Counted from the first letter of the stretch, positions 1 through 10,809 are shown. The stretch: DNA of 64,000 nt from Erythrobacteraceae bacterium E2-1 Yellow Sea (GCA_014983025.1 JADCLP010000007.1:53257-117256), one strand, 5' to 3'. The notes: generated by a model from the sequence alone, not told the origin. Translations and numbers: made by a program.

Positions 1-399
1 CAGACGGATGATCCGGGCGATGATGAATATTCCTATGGTTTCCGCCTGTGGAATGCCGGTTTTTACCCAGAGGCGCGCCAGCAGCTCAGCCTCTATCTGG
101 AACAACATCCCAGCCACGGCATGACCAGCTATGGCCGCAATCTGCTGGGCCGCGCCTATCTGGATGATGGCCAGCCGGAAGAGGCAGCGCGCTGGTTCCT
201 GCGCAATTACCAGACGGATAAGGATGGCCGCCGTGCGGGTGACAGCCTGCTGTTCCTGGCTGAGGCGATGATTGCGATGAAAGACACCAATCGCGCCTGT
301 ATCGCGCTGGCGGAATTCAGCGAAACCTATCCCGCGCTGGCCGCCGGGCGACTGCTCGACCAGTATGAGGCAAGCCGCCAGAAAGTGCGCTGCAATTGA
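1..399 (+). CDS. cpoB: C-terminal part of CpoB/YbgF-like TPR protein (cut by window edge)
   Basis: The frame is open from base 1 and ends with TGA at 397-399, giving the last 132 residues of a protein whose start lies outside the window. The visible part has TPR-like helical repeats with the pattern of the YbgF/CpoB C-terminal domain: a first repeat around YGFRLWNAGFYPEARQQ, then LLGRAYLDDGQPEEAARWF, then a final helix pair ending in a segment like 'ACIALAEFSETYP'. CpoB is a periplasmic protein linked to the Tol-Pal envelope machinery and cell division. The following gene, tilS, overlaps it by 35 bases; a ybgF-tilS neighbourhood is common in alphaproteobacteria and supports the call. The N-terminal coiled coil and signal peptide cannot be checked here. 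Confidence 0.75.
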   Translation, partial: QTDDPGDDEYSYGFRLWNAGFYPEARQQLSLYLEQHPSHGMTSYGRNLLGRAYLDDGQPEEAARWFLRNYQTDKDGRRAGDSLLFLAEAMIAMKDTNRACIALAEFSETYPALAAGRLLDQYEASRQKVRCN

Positions 400-1360
400 T
401 AGTCGGGACCCATCTGGGGGATTGCATCCCCATCTGATCGCGCGTTTTCGCGCCGATGCCGCGCCACTATGGCCGGTGGGTGAACGGTTGGGCATTGCCG
501 TTTCGGGCGGGCCAGACAGTATTGCCTTGCTTCTTCTGGCCCATGCTGCCTGCCACGGCGATGTGGAGGCTGCCACGGTCGATCATGGCTTGCGGCCTGA
601 AAGCGCGGAGGAGGCGGCGATGGTCGCTTCCCTATGCGCGGGTCTGGGCGTGCCGCATGAAATCCTGCCTGTATTGGTCGCCAGCGGCAATTTGCAAGCG
701 CAGGCGCGGCAGGCGCGCTATGCCGCATTGGGCGGCTGGATGACGCGCCGTGGGCTGAAACTGCTCGCCAGTGCGCATCATGCCGATGACCAGGCTGAAA
801 CACTGCTGATGCGCCTCAATCGGGGCAGCGGAATTGCAGGGCTGGCCGGAGTGCGTGCCAGTGCGCCTGTTCCAGGGCATGAGGAATTGCGGTTGATCCG
901 CCCGCTGCTGCGCTGGCGCAAGGCTGAACTGGAGCGGGTTGTGGATTCAGCCGGGATTGGGGCCGTACAGGACCCATCCAATCAGGACCCCAAATTCGAT
1001 CGGGCGCGTTTGCGGCAGGCATTGGCGCAGGCTGATTGGCTGGACCCGGTGGCTATGGCGCAAAGTGCGGGTAATCTGGCCGATGCGGCAGAGGCGCTGG
1101 AATGGGCGGCGCAGCGTGAGTGGGATGAATGCGTGGCGGAGGTTGAGGGCGGCCTGCTTTATACTCCACAGGCCCCACGCGCCGTGCGGTTGAATGTTCT
1201 GACGCGCGCTATCACGCAGCTTGGTAATGAACCGCGCGGTTCGGCAGTTGCCGCGCTGATTGATACGCTGGAACAGGGCGAGGGTGGCAATATCGCGGGC
1301 GTGTTGGTGAACCCTAGTCCGGACGGGTGGATGCTGCGACGCGAACCCCCACGGAATTGA
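365..1360 (+). CDS. tilS: tRNA(Ile)-lysidine synthetase TilS
   Basis: The 331-residue protein carries the N-type ATP-pyrophosphatase P-loop SGGPDS at residues 47-52, followed by the DHGLRPES and HHADDQAETLLMRL motifs typical of TilS. The enzyme attaches lysine to C34 of tRNA-Ile(CAU), changing its reading from AUG to AUA, and is essential in most bacteria. The ATG at 365 lies inside the end of the upstream TPR gene. A TTG at 422, just behind a GGGGGA run, is an alternative start that would lose 19 non-conserved residues. The protein is short compared with E. coli TilS and seems to lack most of the C-terminal domains, as is usual in alphaproteobacteria. Confidence 0.93.
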   Translation: MRQAARKCAAIDSRDPSGGLHPHLIARFRADAAPLWPVGERLGIAVSGGPDSIALLLLAHAACHGDVEAATVDHGLRPESAEEAAMVASLCAGLGVPHEILPVLVASGNLQAQARQARYAALGGWMTRRGLKLLASAHHADDQAETLLMRLNRGSGIAGLAGVRASAPVPGHEELRLIRPLLRWRKAELERVVDSAGIGAVQDPSNQDPKFDRARLRQALAQADWLDPVAMAQSAGNLADAAEALEWAAQREWDECVAEVEGGLLYTPQAPRAVRLNVLTRAITQLGNEPRGSAVAALIDTLEQGEGGNIAGVLVNPSPDGWMLRREPPRN

Positions 1361-1583
1361 TCCGTCCCCGCGCCGCAGCTCCATTTTCTATTGGGTCGGC
1401 TCCATTTGGGCCAACCATGCCGGTTGCGGTGAAGTTCCAGTTCCGCTTCCCTACCAGGGCGGGAAGGGGATGTGGCCGCAACGCTGCGGTTATGCTGCGG
1501 GTTTCCCGCCGGTACCAGTGTGAAATCCAGACCGTCCCTGCCTGATACGGCCCCGTTACAGGGGTTAACGCCCCTCGATCTGC

Positions 1584-4376
1584 TTATCCATGTGCGCCAA
1601 AGACATTGGCGATGGTTGTGGAGAGCCGCAACACCAGCTGATATGCGCGATCGATCGGGTCGATATAATCGCGCCTTATCAATGCGTAACCTTCACCCTC
1701 CCCATCGGGATAATCGCTGGGCGCATCGACCGCGAAATCGGTGATTTGCGGGTAATCGGTGGGATAGGCGCGGCGCAATTGCGCCAGCGCATCGTCCACA
1801 CGCAGGGTAAACACCATTTCCAGCACATCATCACGGCTGATGTCATTGGCGCGGCTGAATGTGGGGATCGACACGGCCTTGATGAACATGTGCTGCAGCA
1901 GTGCCAGCCGCAGCGCCTGGGCAATGCCAATCGCGCGGCGAATATCCTCTCGCCCCTCCAGCGGATGTTCATCGGGCAGCAGTTTCAGTAGGCGGTGCAG
2001 CTTCAATGCGTCCACCCGCAGGCGCGATGCCAGACGGCGGAATACGCCAGCCCGATCATCCTTGGTCAGATATTCGGCCAGCGCCTCGCATGCATCAGAC
2101 AAATGCGTTTCGATCCCGCGATAATTGCGGCTGGCCCAGTATGCGCTGTTGAACAATTCGCCATAGGCGGCCACCGTCTTGATGCTGGCGAGGGCATTGG
2201 AGGACCGCACCAGACGGACGAGTTGCCGCCCGCGTTCGCTTTCCTGCAACAGAGCTGCCAGATCTTCGTAAGCGCCATCGGCCGCGCTGCCGACCCCGGC
2301 GATCACATTCACCGGGTAACCCAGTTGCTGCAATATGGCATTGTGCGGGATGGCGCGGATCTGGCGCAGGCTCATATCGCGTTCGGCGCGGATATCGCTC
2401 TGGCGCCGCGAGACACGGCTGCCGGTGGGATTGAGCAAGCCCAGGCCAAAGGCGGTCAGCGCGCGTGAATAGGTCTGGCTTTCCAGATGATGGCGCTGGT
2501 GAGATCGGATCGCGCGGTAAAAATCCAGGCTGAGATCGGTGCGGCGATAGAACGGGTCTGTCGGCGCATCGGGATCGGTTTCGGCCGGACGCTGCTCCAC
2601 GATCCGCGTCAGCGTGGCGCGCGCCAGTTCGGGCGTGGCGAAGAACAGATAGCCATCGCCACCTTGGAAGCTCACTTCCGGCTCCAGCCTGATCCCCGCG
2701 CGCATAAAGCGGCGCTTGGCCCAGGGGCTGAGCGGCCATGTCAGCCGGTCTGCAAAGGAATCAGGGTGGGCGCCGCGGCCCATGCTTTCGCCATGCGTAT
2801 TGAAGATCAGCGCGGCGACATCGGTCAGCCCGTTATTCTCAATCGCCTGTGCCAGCCGCCCTTGCAGCCGTTCAATCGCCAGACTGGCGGGGATTTGCCC
2901 GACAAAACGGCCTGCATCGGAAAAGCCTGTCTGCACAGCCACGCGACCGCGCTTGCGGACATATTGCTGATAATTGGGTTCAGCAAGCAAGGCATCAAGG
3001 AACCGCCCGCCATGTTCCAGCGCACTTTCGGTTTCGAACAGGGGCGAAACATCGACCTTGTCTTCCACCCCGAACAGCCGCGCGAAATAGAGTGCGGCAA
3101 GGATGGTGGATGGTTGTTCGCATTCAGCAATCAGCATGCGAATGGGCGCATCAGCATCCACATGCTCCAGGATTTGCGCCATGGCCAGGAACTGGCGGAT
3201 CGCAGTAGAGCTTTCGATGGCCAATGCCGCAAAATTGCTGCGCAGGGGTTTCACATTGTTCAGGATTTCGCGCAGTGTAGCCATTGCGCCACGACTGCCC
3301 AGATCCAGAACATTGTCCGGGTCAATCCGGCGGCGGATTGCATTGTGCAATTGGCTGGAATTCACGCGGAAATGGATCCAGCCCATGCCCAGGCCATCGG
3401 CCCGCATGGCGCAGGCCAGCGTTTTTAGCTGTATGGCACGGTCTGTTGGGGCATCTCGCGCCTCTGCCTCCAACCGTTCAATATAGGGTGTTAGCGACAA
3501 CAGCTTGCGCGGATCGCTGGCGGTCAGCCGGTTGGCGGCATTTGAAAGTGCCGCTGGGTCATTCAGATCAGCGGCAAAATCATGCGCCCTCTCGCGTGCA
3601 TAATCGAGCGCCGGGCGCAGTTCACCCAGCATGGCGTGGCTGGCATCTATCGCTTCCAGTGCGGTGACGTAACGATCGATCCGCTGCACCTTTTCCGAGA
3701 GGCGAAAACCGATGGAATCATACCATTTGATGTCGGTCCGGCCATCCATGTCATAGCCCACCCAGCTGGCAAAGCGGAAGGGCAATGGGGCCAGTTTATG
3801 CCAGCGATCTGGCCAGTTATCGGCAGCATGCTGCAAAACCTCTCCCACAATCGCATCGCGCGCATCCTGGGCATTGGCAATGGCGCGCATGGCACGGTCA
3901 TGTTCGTAATCCAGCGTAACGGCGGGCCGGTCACGTTCCACCACGCAGACTTCTTCGCCAATTTCAGCATTGCTGCTGGCGGCTTCTGCAACTGCGCGGT
4001 GTTGTTCGGGCGTCAGCAGGAAGGTGGGGTGGGCGGTAAACACGGCATGCAGTTGTGGCCGTTCCCATTGATCACGAAGTTTTCCAAAATCACCTGCCTC
4101 CAGCCCGCTGGACAGCGCCGATTGGTTGGCTTCAGGATTAACCGGGGACACCAGATTATGCAGCCGTTTGGCGCGTGCCTGCATGGAATGGCATTCCAGT
4201 TCAGCGATCAGTGCTTCGATATGGCAGAGGTCGATTTCACCCGATTCCAGTGCACGTGACATGTCCAGGCCCAGTTGGAATACCGGGTTGAACAGGGGTG
4301 TCTCCCGCGTGCGGGCATGCATTTGGTGTAATCGTTCGGCCAGATCGGCAACGGAGTTTAAACTGGGTTCAGTCAT
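1584..4376 (-). CDS. ppc: Phosphoenolpyruvate carboxylase family protein, divergent catalytic motifs
   Basis: The 930-residue protein has the overall length and layout of bacterial PEP carboxylase (PEP + bicarbonate to oxaloacetate, the anaplerotic feed of the TCA cycle). An N-terminal FTAHPT motif (His116), a GYDMDGRTD stretch near residue 208 and a late RAIPHNA segment match the family. Several family signatures are changed: the GYSDSAKDAG-type lysine loop reads TGFSDAGRFVG (483 on), the FHGRGGSxGRGG loop reads FNTHGESMGRGAHP (525-538), and the C-terminal MRNTG reads FGAHG. Its ATG overlaps the TGA of eda in the form ATGA, so it is the last gene of the Entner-Doudoroff operon. Whether it is a fully active PEPC cannot be decided from sequence alone. 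Confidence 0.8.
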   Translation of the reverse strand: MTEPSLNSVADLAERLHQMHARTRETPLFNPVFQLGLDMSRALESGEIDLCHIEALIAELECHSMQARAKRLHNLVSPVNPEANQSALSSGLEAGDFGKLRDQWERPQLHAVFTAHPTFLLTPEQHRAVAEAASSNAEIGEEVCVVERDRPAVTLDYEHDRAMRAIANAQDARDAIVGEVLQHAADNWPDRWHKLAPLPFRFASWVGYDMDGRTDIKWYDSIGFRLSEKVQRIDRYVTALEAIDASHAMLGELRPALDYARERAHDFAADLNDPAALSNAANRLTASDPRKLLSLTPYIERLEAEARDAPTDRAIQLKTLACAMRADGLGMGWIHFRVNSSQLHNAIRRRIDPDNVLDLGSRGAMATLREILNNVKPLRSNFAALAIESSTAIRQFLAMAQILEHVDADAPIRMLIAECEQPSTILAALYFARLFGVEDKVDVSPLFETESALEHGGRFLDALLAEPNYQQYVRKRGRVAVQTGFSDAGRFVGQIPASLAIERLQGRLAQAIENNGLTDVAALIFNTHGESMGRGAHPDSFADRLTWPLSPWAKRRFMRAGIRLEPEVSFQGGDGYLFFATPELARATLTRIVEQRPAETDPDAPTDPFYRRTDLSLDFYRAIRSHQRHHLESQTYSRALTAFGLGLLNPTGSRVSRRQSDIRAERDMSLRQIRAIPHNAILQQLGYPVNVIAGVGSAADGAYEDLAALLQESERGRQLVRLVRSSNALASIKTVAAYGELFNSAYWASRNYRGIETHLSDACEALAEYLTKDDRAGVFRRLASRLRVDALKLHRLLKLLPDEHPLEGREDIRRAIGIAQALRLALLQHMFIKAVSIPTFSRANDISRDDVLEMVFTLRVDDALAQLRRAYPTDYPQITDFAVDAPSDYPDGEGEGYALIRRDYIDPIDRAYQLVLRLSTTIANVFGAHG

Positions 4377-4987
4377 CCCATCAGCCTCATAGCGTTGCGC
4401 GCAGTCGCTTCAACAGCGTCTTCATCCGGCTTACCACGAGGTGAAACCCAACTGCCACCCACGCAAAGGACAGGGTCAAATGCCAGCCATTCTGCGGCAT
4501 TTTCCGGCCCGATACCGCCCGTGGGGCAGAATTTGCACTGGTGGAATGGCGCCGCCAGCGCCTTCAATGCCGGCAGTCCACCCGATGTCATGGCCGGGAA
4601 GAATTTGAAATGCGCAAGGCCCAAATCCAGGCCCAGCATGATATCGCCCGCATTGGCAACGCCTGGCAGGTAAGGCATGCCCACATCCAGACAGGCGCGG
4701 CCCAGCTGTTCGGTCAAACCTGGCGAGACGACGAATTCGGCACCTGCCGCCTGTACCTGTTCCAGCTGTTGCGGGTTAATCACCGTGCCCGCGCCCACGA
4801 TCGCACCTGGCACCTGTTTCATGGCGGTGATCACATCCAGTGCCACGGGGGTACGCAGCGTTACCTCCAGCACGCGAAGGCCACCTGCGACCAATGCCCG
4901 CGCCAATGGTACGGCATGTTTAACCTCATCCACCACGATCACGGGGATGACGGGCGCGGTGCGCATGATGGTTTCTATATCGCTCAA
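4373..4987 (-). CDS. eda: 2-keto-3-deoxy-6-phosphogluconate (KDPG) aldolase
   Basis: This 204-residue class I aldolase cleaves KDPG to pyruvate and glyceraldehyde-3-phosphate, the last step of the Entner-Doudoroff pathway. The Schiff-base lysine lies in HFKFFPA (Lys128), the general base glutamate in VLEVTLRT (Glu41), and the phosphate-binding PTGGIGPEN segment follows. Length matches E. coli Eda closely. The frame can start at a TTG at 4987 that overlaps the glk stop as TTGA, giving MSDIETIM at the N-terminus; an ATG seven codons later (4966) is the alternative. The TTG start is preferred because the extra residues fill the helix seen in relatives and the overlap fits the coupled operon. Confidence 0.93.
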   Translation of the reverse strand: MSDIETIMRTAPVIPVIVVDEVKHAVPLARALVAGGLRVLEVTLRTPVALDVITAMKQVPGAIVGAGTVINPQQLEQVQAAGAEFVVSPGLTEQLGRACLDVGMPYLPGVANAGDIMLGLDLGLAHFKFFPAMTSGGLPALKALAAPFHQCKFCPTGGIGPENAAEWLAFDPVLCVGGSWVSPRGKPDEDAVEATARNAMRLMG

Positions 4988-5958
4988 GCGAGATGCTCCT
5001 TGGCAAAAGCTGCTGCGGCCCCAAACAGGCCGGGTTGGGGGTGGATGATCAGTTTTACGGGAATGCTGGCCATCAGGCTTTCAAACCGTCCCTTGGCACC
5101 GAAACGTTCGGCAAAACCTGACTGTGGCAAATGGTCGCGCAGCCGATAACCCAACCCGCCGGCGATCACGACCCCGCCAAAACCGCCCTGGGCCAGAGCA
5201 ATATCACCCGCCACCCCGCCCAATGCCATGCAAAACCGATCCAATGCGGCACTGGCCAGCGCGTCTTCGCCAGACAGGGCGCGGGTCCAGATGGCAACAT
5301 CCTCTTCCTCGCCCACCTGTCGCCCCTCCATTACGGCGAGCGTTTGATAGATCTCGCAAATGGCAGGGCCGGCCACCACACGCTCTGCCGAGACCCGATT
5401 ATGGCGCTTGCGCAGGCGGGCAAGAATGGCATCTTCGATTGCATCGCGCGGGGCAAAGTCGATATGCCCGCCCTCTGTCGCGGTAACGCGATAATCAGCA
5501 CCTGAACGCCACAGATGCGCCACGCCCAACCCCGTGCCAGGGCCGATTACGCTGATCGTGCCATCGCTTGCCAATGGCTGATCAGGCCCGGTGATATGCG
5601 CAAACTGGTCTTGTGGTGCGCGTGCCACGGCATGTGCCACAGCGGCAAAATCATTGACGATGGTGAAATCAGCCGCACCCAGCTTTTCATGAATCAGGGC
5701 CGGGCGGATGATCCATGGGTTGTTGGTAAAACGGATGACATCACGATTGACCGGCCCGGCAATGGCCATGGCCACGCGTGGGGGCAAAGTGCCACCTTTC
5801 CTCTCTCGAAAATCCTCCCACGCGGTCTGAAAGCTGGCGTGATCTGCCGTATGCAGCGTTTCTGGCTGGTCCAGCGTAATGGTGCCATCATCGCCAATGC
5901 TGGCAATGCAGAAACGGGCATGGGTGCCGCCAATATCGACGCTGACGATATCCGTCAT
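4984..5958 (-). CDS. glk: Glucokinase
   Basis: The 324-residue protein phosphorylates glucose with ATP and feeds the Entner-Doudoroff pathway. It begins MTDIVSVDIGGTHARF, with the phosphate-1 motif DIGGT at residues 8-12, then FTNNPWIIRPALI and VNDFAAVAHA sugar-binding segments, ATEGGHIDFAP and a VIAGGLGYR adenosine motif, all in the order of the E. coli Glk family, and the same length. The ATG at 5958 is chosen because GGAG stands seven bases before it; a longer in-frame opening up to 6033 would overlap edd and has no support. It sits 19 bases behind edd and overlaps eda by four bases. Confidence 0.93.
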   Translation of the reverse strand: MTDIVSVDIGGTHARFCIASIGDDGTITLDQPETLHTADHASFQTAWEDFRERKGGTLPPRVAMAIAGPVNRDVIRFTNNPWIIRPALIHEKLGAADFTIVNDFAAVAHAVARAPQDQFAHITGPDQPLASDGTISVIGPGTGLGVAHLWRSGADYRVTATEGGHIDFAPRDAIEDAILARLRKRHNRVSAERVVAGPAICEIYQTLAVMEGRQVGEEEDVAIWTRALSGEDALASAALDRFCMALGGVAGDIALAQGGFGGVVIAGGLGYRLRDHLPQSGFAERFGAKGRFESLMASIPVKLIIHPQPGLFGAAAAFAKEHLA

Positions 5959-5977
5959 ATTTGCACTCCGCCCGCCA

Positions 5978-7786
5978 TCACAAACCAGCCGTTGCCAACA
6001 TGGCTGATGCGCCTTGTTCGGCCCCATCAGCATGCATGCGCATCATGGCGAACAATTCGCGCCCCACACCCATTTGCGGTGTGGGATCGGTTACGGGATC
6101 GCGTGCAGAAAGATCGGCATCGGTGGAAAGTGCACCTGTTTGCGCGCACAGCCGCACCATGTCGCCATCGCGCAGCTTGCTCAAGGGGCCGCCGCCCAGC
6201 GCCTCTGGCGTGACATGGATCGCGGCAGGCACCTTGCCCGATGCGCCGGACATGCGGCCATCTGTCACCAGCGCCACGCGGTATCCGCGATCCTGCAATA
6301 CGCCCAGCGGCGGGGTCAGCTTGTGCAATTCGGGCATGCCATTGGCGCGTGGCCCCTGGAACCGCATGACCACGACCACGTCGCGGTCCAACTCGCCCAG
6401 TTTGAATGCTTCCACCACATCGGCCTGATCTTCGAATATGCGGCAGGGGGCTTCGATCGTCCAACGCGATTGATCGACCGCCGAACTCTTGAAACAGGCG
6501 CGGCCCAGATTGCCTTGTACCAGCCGCATCCCGCCATCTGGATGGAACGGCTCGGCAGCGGGGCGCAGCATATCGGTATCGCCGCTTGGCCCCACATCGC
6601 GCCAGACCAGTGAATCATCATCATCCAGGCCCGGCTCGCGTGCGTAGTCTGCCATTCCGCCTTCGCTCACCGTCAGGATATCGCCGTGGCAAAGCCCTGA
6701 ATCCAGCAATTCGCCAATGACATAGCCCATGCCACCCGCATCATGGAAATGGTTCACGTCACCTGCGCCATTGGGATAGACGCGGGCGATCAGCGGGACC
6801 ACGCCAGACAATTCTGAAAGATCGTCCCAGTCGAAGCAGATACCCGCTGCGCGTGCCATGGCGGGGATATGGATCGCATGGTTGGTCGATCCGCCCGTTG
6901 CAAGCAGGCCAATGGCAGCATTGATGATCGCCTTTTCATCCACGCATTGTGCCATTGTGCGGGTGGTGGTGCCTGACAGTTCAGCCAGCCTATGCACCGC
7001 TGCACGGTCCAGCGCCTGCCGTAATTTGGTGCCCGGCTGGACAAAGGCGCTGCCTGGAACATGCAGCCCCATCATTTCCATCATCATCTGGTTGGAATTG
7101 GCCGTGCCGTAAAAAGTGCAGGTGCCGGGAGAATGGTAACTGCCCATCTCGCTGGCCAGCAATTCATCACGCGTCGCCTTCCCTTCTGCATAAAGCTGGC
7201 GCGTGCGCTGCTTTTCCTTGTTTGCAATGCCGCTGGGCATGGGGCCGGAGGGGACGAAGATTGCGGGCAAATGGCCAAAGCGCAGCGCGCCGATGACGAG
7301 GCCGGGCACGATCTTGTCACATATACCCAGCAGCGCCATGCCATCATAAACGGCATGGCTCATGGCAATGGCGGTGGACATGGCAATGACATCGCGGCTG
7401 AACAGCGACAATTCCATGCCATCCTGCCCCTGTGTCACCCCGTCACACATGGCGGGTGTCGCGCCTGCCACCTGGCAGGTCGCGCCCACTTCGCGTGCGT
7501 AGATCTTCATGCGTTCGGGGTATCGGCCATAGGGTTGATGCGCGCTCAGCATGTCATTGTAAGAGGTAACGATGCCGATATTGGGCCCGCTGGTTGCCTT
7601 TAACGTGGCCTGATCCTCCAGCGCCCCGGCATAGGCATGGGCAAGGTTGGAACAGGATACATGCGCCCTGTCAGGCCCGCGTTCTGCCTCTCGTCGCATT
7701 AAATCGAGATAGGCCGCGCGGCGGCTGCGCGATTTGTCGATCACACGTTGTGTGACCTTGGCGATGGTGTCGTTGAGATCAGTCAT
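5978..7786 (-). CDS. edd: 6-Phosphogluconate dehydratase
   Basis: At 602 residues this is a full-length IlvD/Edd-family dehydratase converting 6-phosphogluconate to KDPG. The cysteines expected to hold the iron-sulfur cluster are visible in [15 protein letters not shown] and [12 protein letters not shown], and the region [15 protein letters not shown] near residue 75 is typical of Edd rather than IlvD. The ATG at 7786 lies inside the end of zwf (8-base overlap), so both are translated from one message. The gene order zwf-edd-glk-eda is the sphingomonad and pseudomonad form of the pathway, in which glucose catabolism bypasses phosphofructokinase. Confidence 0.96.
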   Translation of the reverse strand: MTDLNDTIAKVTQRVIDKSRSRRAAYLDLMRREAERGPDRAHVSCSNLAHAYAGALEDQATLKATSGPNIGIVTSYNDMLSAHQPYGRYPERMKIYAREVGATCQVAGATPAMCDGVTQGQDGMELSLFSRDVIAMSTAIAMSHAVYDGMALLGICDKIVPGLVIGALRFGHLPAIFVPSGPMPSGIANKEKQRTRQLYAEGKATRDELLASEMGSYHSPGTCTFYGTANSNQMMMEMMGLHVPGSAFVQPGTKLRQALDRAAVHRLAELSGTTTRTMAQCVDEKAIINAAIGLLATGGSTNHAIHIPAMARAAGICFDWDDLSELSGVVPLIARVYPNGAGDVNHFHDAGGMGYVIGELLDSGLCHGDILTVSEGGMADYAREPGLDDDDSLVWRDVGPSGDTDMLRPAAEPFHPDGGMRLVQGNLGRACFKSSAVDQSRWTIEAPCRIFEDQADVVEAFKLGELDRDVVVVMRFQGPRANGMPELHKLTPPLGVLQDRGYRVALVTDGRMSGASGKVPAAIHVTPEALGGGPLSKLRDGDMVRLCAQTGALSTDADLSARDPVTDPTPQMGVGRELFAMMRMHADGAEQGASAMLATAGL

Positions 7787-9218
7787 GCCAGCTCACCCCG
7801 TCACGTTCGGCCAGGGCAACGGCGGCACTGGGGCCCCATGTGCCAGAGGTATAAGACTTGGGCCTGAGTTCTTCTGCGTGCCACTGTGCGCGGATGGCAT
7901 CGATCCAGTGCCATTGCGCCTCAACCTCGTCGCGCCGCACAAACAGCGTCTGGTCCCCTTCGATCAAATCCAGCAGCAACCGTTCATATGCGATGCGGCG
8001 TACTGTGCCGGAAAAGGCATCGGGCATGGCGATATCCAGCGGCACCTGCCGCAGACGAATCCCTTCGCGGTCCAGCCCTGGAACCTTGGTCATCAATGAC
8101 AGGGTGATGTTTTCTTCAGGCTGGATCCCGATCACCAGCCGGTTGGGGCGGATGCTGGCGCCCTTGCCGGCAAATATTGAATGCGGAACGCAACGGAATT
8201 GCACCACAATTTCGGTTACGCGTTCGGGCAGACGTTTGCCTGTGCGCAGATAGAAGGGCACGCTCTTCCACCGCCAATTGTCGACATGCCCCTTGATCGC
8301 GACGAAGGTTTCTGTCTCAGATGGCTGGCCCAATTCCTCTTCATATCCGGGAACGGCATCCTTGCCGATAACACCTGCGCCATATTGACCGGTTACCGAT
8401 TCACCAGCGGAAATCTGGCGCAATGCGCGCAGAACCTTGACCTTTTCATCGCGGATGGCCGTGGCATCGAAACTGGTGGGCGGCTCCATCGCCACCAGCG
8501 CCAGCAATTGCAGCATGTGGTTCTGCACCATGTCACGCAGCGCGCCAGCATCGTTATAGAATGCGACACGCCCTTCCAGCCCAACAGTTTCCGCGACTGT
8601 GATCTGGACGTGTTCGATATAGTTTGAATTCCAGATCGGTTCGAACAGTACATTGGCAAAACGCAGCGCCAATAGGTTCTGCACTGTTTCCTTGCCCAGA
8701 TAGTGATCGATCCGGAAAATACGGTCTTCGGGATAGGCTGCGGCCACCGCATCATTGATCTGGCAACTGCTGGCCAGATCTGTACCCAGTGGCTTTTCAA
8801 GGCACATGCGCACATTGGGACCATCCAGTCCGGCATGTTGCAGCCCCGCGATTGTGGGGCCGAACAGACTGGGGGCGGTCGACAGGAAAATCGCCAATCC
8901 CTGATCAGGGTTGCCCACCTTGGCAGCCAGTTCTGTGTAACCTTCCAGCGTGGTGGCATCCAAGGTCTGGTAATGCAGGCGATTGAGAAAGTCGGCCATG
9001 CCGCCGCGCCGGTCTGCGGGCAGGAATTTCTCCAGAGCTTCGCGCGCGAAATTGCGGAAGCTGTGATCGTCCAGTTCAGATCGCGCAGTACCGATAATGT
9101 TCAGATTGGCCGGCATCAACCCTTCGGCGTCGAGCGCGCAGAGTGAAGGTAATAGCATCCGCTGCGACAGGTCCCCCGTCGCGCCGAACAGTAATAATCT
9201 GTCAGCCGTAAAGCTCAT
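7779..9218 (-). CDS. zwf: Glucose-6-phosphate 1-dehydrogenase
   Basis: The 479-residue enzyme oxidises glucose-6-phosphate to 6-phosphogluconolactone with NAD(P)+, the entry of the operon that follows. The Rossmann motif [10 protein letters not shown] is at residues 11-20 and the substrate signature RIDHYLGKE at 169-177, with EKPLGTD before it. The protein starts at ATG 9218. It is the first gene of zwf-edd-glk-eda-ppc; the 143 bases separating it from rimO should carry the operon promoter, though no clear -35/-10 pair or operator can be assigned by eye. A 6-phosphogluconolactonase gene is not in this operon. Confidence 0.96.
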   Translation of the reverse strand: MSFTADRLLLFGATGDLSQRMLLPSLCALDAEGLMPANLNIIGTARSELDDHSFRNFAREALEKFLPADRRGGMADFLNRLHYQTLDATTLEGYTELAAKVGNPDQGLAIFLSTAPSLFGPTIAGLQHAGLDGPNVRMCLEKPLGTDLASSCQINDAVAAAYPEDRIFRIDHYLGKETVQNLLALRFANVLFEPIWNSNYIEHVQITVAETVGLEGRVAFYNDAGALRDMVQNHMLQLLALVAMEPPTSFDATAIRDEKVKVLRALRQISAGESVTGQYGAGVIGKDAVPGYEEELGQPSETETFVAIKGHVDNWRWKSVPFYLRTGKRLPERVTEIVVQFRCVPHSIFAGKGASIRPNRLVIGIQPEENITLSLMTKVPGLDREGIRLRQVPLDIAMPDAFSGTVRRIAYERLLLDLIEGDQTLFVRRDEVEAQWHWIDAIRAQWHAEELRPKSYTSGTWGPSAAVALAERDGVSWHD

Positions 9219-9361
9219 TGCAGGACTCGCCCTTCCAATATGCCGTGCATTCTATTGTGCATTGCAACACGCAACCTAGCAAGGGTGACGTGGAAGCGCC
9301 ATTGTCACGCATACCAATTCACGCGGTTATGCGGGTCAGCAATTGGGCATTGTGGGGCAGG

Positions 9362-10741
9362 TCAAGACTGGCTGATTACCCCGAACAAATCATGCGCGTC
9401 GGCATCTTCGACCGTGACATTAACGAAAGTGCCGGAGGCAAGATCGGCCGGGACATTGCGCAGATAGACTGCGCCATCGATTTCTGGCGCATCGGCCTGA
9501 GACCGGCCGGTGGCACCAACATCGCCATCTTCATCCGGTTCGCCAACTTCATCAATGATGACGGGAATGGTCTTGCCAATCTTGGCCTGAAGCTTTGCAG
9601 CGCTGATCCGCTCGGTCACTTCCATGACGCGGGCGTAGCGTTCTTCTTTCACCTCTTCCGGCACAGGATCGGGCAGGGTATTGGCCTGTGCCCCTTCAAC
9701 GGGTTCGAAGCGGAACGCGCCGACACGGTCCAATTGAGCTTCTTCCAGCCAATCGAGCAAATAGCGCAAATCATCTTCCGTCTCGCCCGGAAAACCGACC
9801 ACAAAGCTGGATCGAATGGCGATATCGGGGCAGATTTCGCGCCAGTTTTTCAGTCGTTCCAGCACCTTTGCCTCATTCGCCGGGCGTTTCATGGCGCGCA
9901 GCACATTGGGCGCAGCATGCTGGAAGGGAATGTCGAGATAGGGCGTTAGTAGCCCTTCCGCCATCAGCGGGATTACCGCATCGACATGGGGGTAGGGATA
10001 GACATAGTGCAACCGCACCCAGGGTTGTGCCCCCTCAGGCGTTTTCAGCTGGCCCAGTTCACGCGCCAGATCGGTCATATGCGCGCGGACAGGGTGGCCC
10101 TTCCACATGCGTTCCTCATGCCGGATATCGACGCCATAGGCCGATGTGTCCTGGCTGATGACCAGCAGTTCCTTCGTGCCTGCAGCAACCAGTTTTTCCG
10201 CTTCGCGCAACACGGCGTCCACCCGGCGGCTGGCCAGTTTGCCGCGCAATTGCGGGATGATGCAGAAGGCACAGCTATGGTTGCAGCCTTCGGAAATCTT
10301 CAGATAACTGTAATGGCGCGGGGTGAGCTTTACGTCCATCTGCGGGACCAGATCGACAAAAGGTCCCTGTGTCGGTGGCGCAGCCTCATGCACCGCTTCC
10401 ACCACCTGTTCATATTGGTGTGCGCCTGTCACCGCCAGCACGGCAGGGAATTTGGCGCGAATCACATCGGCCTCTTCCCCCATGCAGCCGGTCACGATCA
10501 CGCGGCCATTTTCGGCAATCGCCTCACCAATGGCGGACAGGCTTTCTTCCTTGGCAGAGTCAAGAAAACCGCAGGTGTTGACCAGCACCACATCCGCGCC
10601 AGCGTAATCCGGGCTCATGGCATAGCCATCGGCGCGCAGCTTGGTCAGGATCCGTTCGGAATCGACCAGTGCCTTGGGGCAGCCCAGGGATACCATGCCG
10701 ACCTTCTTCTGGTCGGGAATCGAGGCAGGGGTGGTGTTCAT
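9362..10741 (-). CDS. rimO: Ribosomal protein S12 methylthiotransferase RimO
   Basis: This radical-SAM methylthiotransferase adds a methylthio group to the conserved aspartate of ribosomal protein S12. The 459-residue protein has the UPF0004 domain with its cluster cysteines at Cys21 ([10 protein letters not shown]), Cys57 (VNTCGFLD) and Cys86 (VTGCMGEE), then the radical-SAM CxxxCxxC in [11 protein letters not shown] (Cys153, 157, 160), and a C-terminal TRAM-like RNA-binding domain. [12 protein letters not shown] is diagnostic for RimO over MiaB. The gene reads from ATG 10741 and is followed by 143 noncoding bases before zwf. Confidence 0.95.
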   Translation of the reverse strand: MNTTPASIPDQKKVGMVSLGCPKALVDSERILTKLRADGYAMSPDYAGADVVLVNTCGFLDSAKEESLSAIGEAIAENGRVIVTGCMGEEADVIRAKFPAVLAVTGAHQYEQVVEAVHEAAPPTQGPFVDLVPQMDVKLTPRHYSYLKISEGCNHSCAFCIIPQLRGKLASRRVDAVLREAEKLVAAGTKELLVISQDTSAYGVDIRHEERMWKGHPVRAHMTDLARELGQLKTPEGAQPWVRLHYVYPYPHVDAVIPLMAEGLLTPYLDIPFQHAAPNVLRAMKRPANEAKVLERLKNWREICPDIAIRSSFVVGFPGETEDDLRYLLDWLEEAQLDRVGAFRFEPVEGAQANTLPDPVPEEVKEERYARVMEVTERISAAKLQAKIGKTIPVIIDEVGEPDEDGDVGATGRSQADAPEIDGAVYLRNVPADLASGTFVNVTVEDADAHDLFGVISQS

Positions 10742-10809
10742 GATTGCGCGGCCCTCTACACGCAGGCGTGCCTTTGGGCTAGTGCTGCGATCTGCGTGAG
10801 GAGATTATC

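Noticed and set aside
1560..1575. AGGGG-TTAACG-CCCCT hairpin between tilS and ppc as terminator.
   Set aside because: The stem is only five pairs and no U-tract follows on either strand.
2487..3428. Open frame of 313 codons on the plus strand opposite ppc.
   Set aside because: Antisense shadow of ppc; no ribosome site or recognisable domain.
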